Shown: positions 63,586 through 64,000 of the stretch, in pieces
Numbering within the stretch: position 1 is the first letter of the stretch
How the letters are laid out: every line of letters begins with the position of its first letter
Made by a program: the position numbers and the translations under genes
Notes under the pieces: model-generated
The model's input: only the letters and a program-made list of their open reading frames with translations
Databases searched by the model: none
Told to the model about the DNA's origin: nothing
Source: DVED01 sp963838375
Lineage (GTDB): Bacteria; Cyanobacteriota; Cyanobacteriia; Cyanobacteriales; Geitlerinemataceae
Reading direction: 5' to 3'
Length of the DNA: 64,000 bases
NCBI GenBank assembly: GCA_963838375.1
Contig: CAWIQY010000019.1
Span: 434,001-498,000 of the forward strand

Positions 63586-64000
63586 TTGAATCGACCCATT
63601 CACGGGGGAAACTTGGCTTGGGCAGCCTCGATCGCGGGCTGTCCAGCTTCGAGCATCCTGGATTTTTCTGCTAGTATCAATCCCCTCGGACCCCCGAGAA
63701 GTGCGATCGCCGCGATTCAAGCGGGCATTCCTAATTTAAAAGCCTATCCCGACCCAGAGTACCGTCGGCTGCGACAGGTTCTGGGTCAAATGCACCAACT
63801 GCCTCCGGAATGGATTTTACCGGGAAACGGAGCAGCAGAACTTTTGACCTGGGCGGGACGGGATTTAGCCCGTTTGGATGTCACGTATTCGATCGCTCCG
63901 GCTTTTAGTGACTATGAAAGGTCGCTGAGAGCTTTTGGAGGACGGGTTGAGTCTTTGCCACTTTGGAGTGAGGAAAATTGGCAAGCGGTATTCGATCGAC
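63586..64000 (+). CDS. cobD: CobD-like threonine-phosphate decarboxylase (3' end cut by window)
   Basis: 138 codons are visible, beginning at TTG with NRPIHGGNLAWAASIAGC and ILDFSASINPLGPPRSAIAA, the start pattern of CobD, a PLP enzyme that makes aminopropanol phosphate for the cobalamin nucleotide loop. YPDPEYRRLR and LPGNGAAELL follow as in class I/II aminotransferases. The PLP Lys lies outside the window. The start codon is not backed by a ribosome-binding site. It may share transcripts with HU, nine bases ahead. Confidence 0.88.
   Translation, partial: MNRPIHGGNLAWAASIAGCPASSILDFSASINPLGPPRSAIAAIQAGIPNLKAYPDPEYRRLRQVLGQMHQLPPEWILPGNGAAELLTWAGRDLARLDVTYSIAPAFSDYERSLRAFGGRVESLPLWSEENWQAVFDR

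Overview
The window is chromosomal DNA of a cyanobacterium. The evidence is the split RNA polymerase gene set rpoB-rpoC1-rpoC2, a group 2 sigma factor of the SigC type next to a FurA-type regulator, cyanobacterial conserved small proteins, very frequent CGATCG and GCGATCGC (HIP1) sites, and heptameric short tandem repeats between genes. A filamentous, Oscillatoriales-like host is my inference from the repeat load and gene set; no rRNA is present to test it. Both window ends cut genes: a substrate-binding/histidine kinase protein on the left and a CobD-like aminotransferase on the right.

Layout. 1-6.8 kb: sensor kinase, SH3 protein, tRNA-Arg(CCG), then a decayed patch holding an NHL-type gene fragment and an IS630-type transposase remnant, an FAD/Rieske oxidoreductase and the tail of an IS200/IS605-type element. 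6.8-14.3 kb: a 1035-aa membrane protein with about eight ~98-aa repeats, a 1042-aa transporter-like/HEAT/cyclic-nucleotide-binding fusion and a divergent SET-domain protein. 15-27.8 kb: gltA, tmk, a coiled-coil protein, queE, a multi-GAF protein, pyrD, a membrane hydrolase, a MerR/Clp-N regulator, tRNA-Pro(CGG), lipA. 28-34.8 kb: sigC, furA, a convergent peptidoglycan-binding protein whose stop overlaps that of furA, argG, a TnpB scrap, a 1-Cys peroxiredoxin. 35-48 kb: small Fe-S and hypothetical proteins, recQ, an ABC-2 permease, a Uma2 protein, thiO/thiG, a 2Fe-2S ferredoxin next to a MITE-like element, a frameshifted cimA, a TPR protein and iscA/sufA. 48.6-58 kb: rpoB, rpoC1, rpoC2. 58-64 kb: an SGNH-like secreted protein, a PspA/IM30-like protein, a PstS-like anchored protein, a frameshifted trypsin/RTX protein, HU and cobD.

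Most genes are housekeeping and are not arranged as one pathway. The main interest lies between and across them: three otherwise well-preserved genes (thiO-thiG, cimA and the trypsin/RTX protein) each need exactly one single-base correction, so either real decay or a base-calling problem must be considered; at least three copies of a GGGCGAAGCATT-type palindrome occur, one inside a coding sequence without breaking its frame; heptamer arrays sit at several gene junctions including rpoC1/rpoC2; and the furA 3' end is arranged for antisense transcription. I did not find a CRISPR array, prophage, toxin-antitoxin pair or biosynthetic cluster, and I do not claim a complete new system here.
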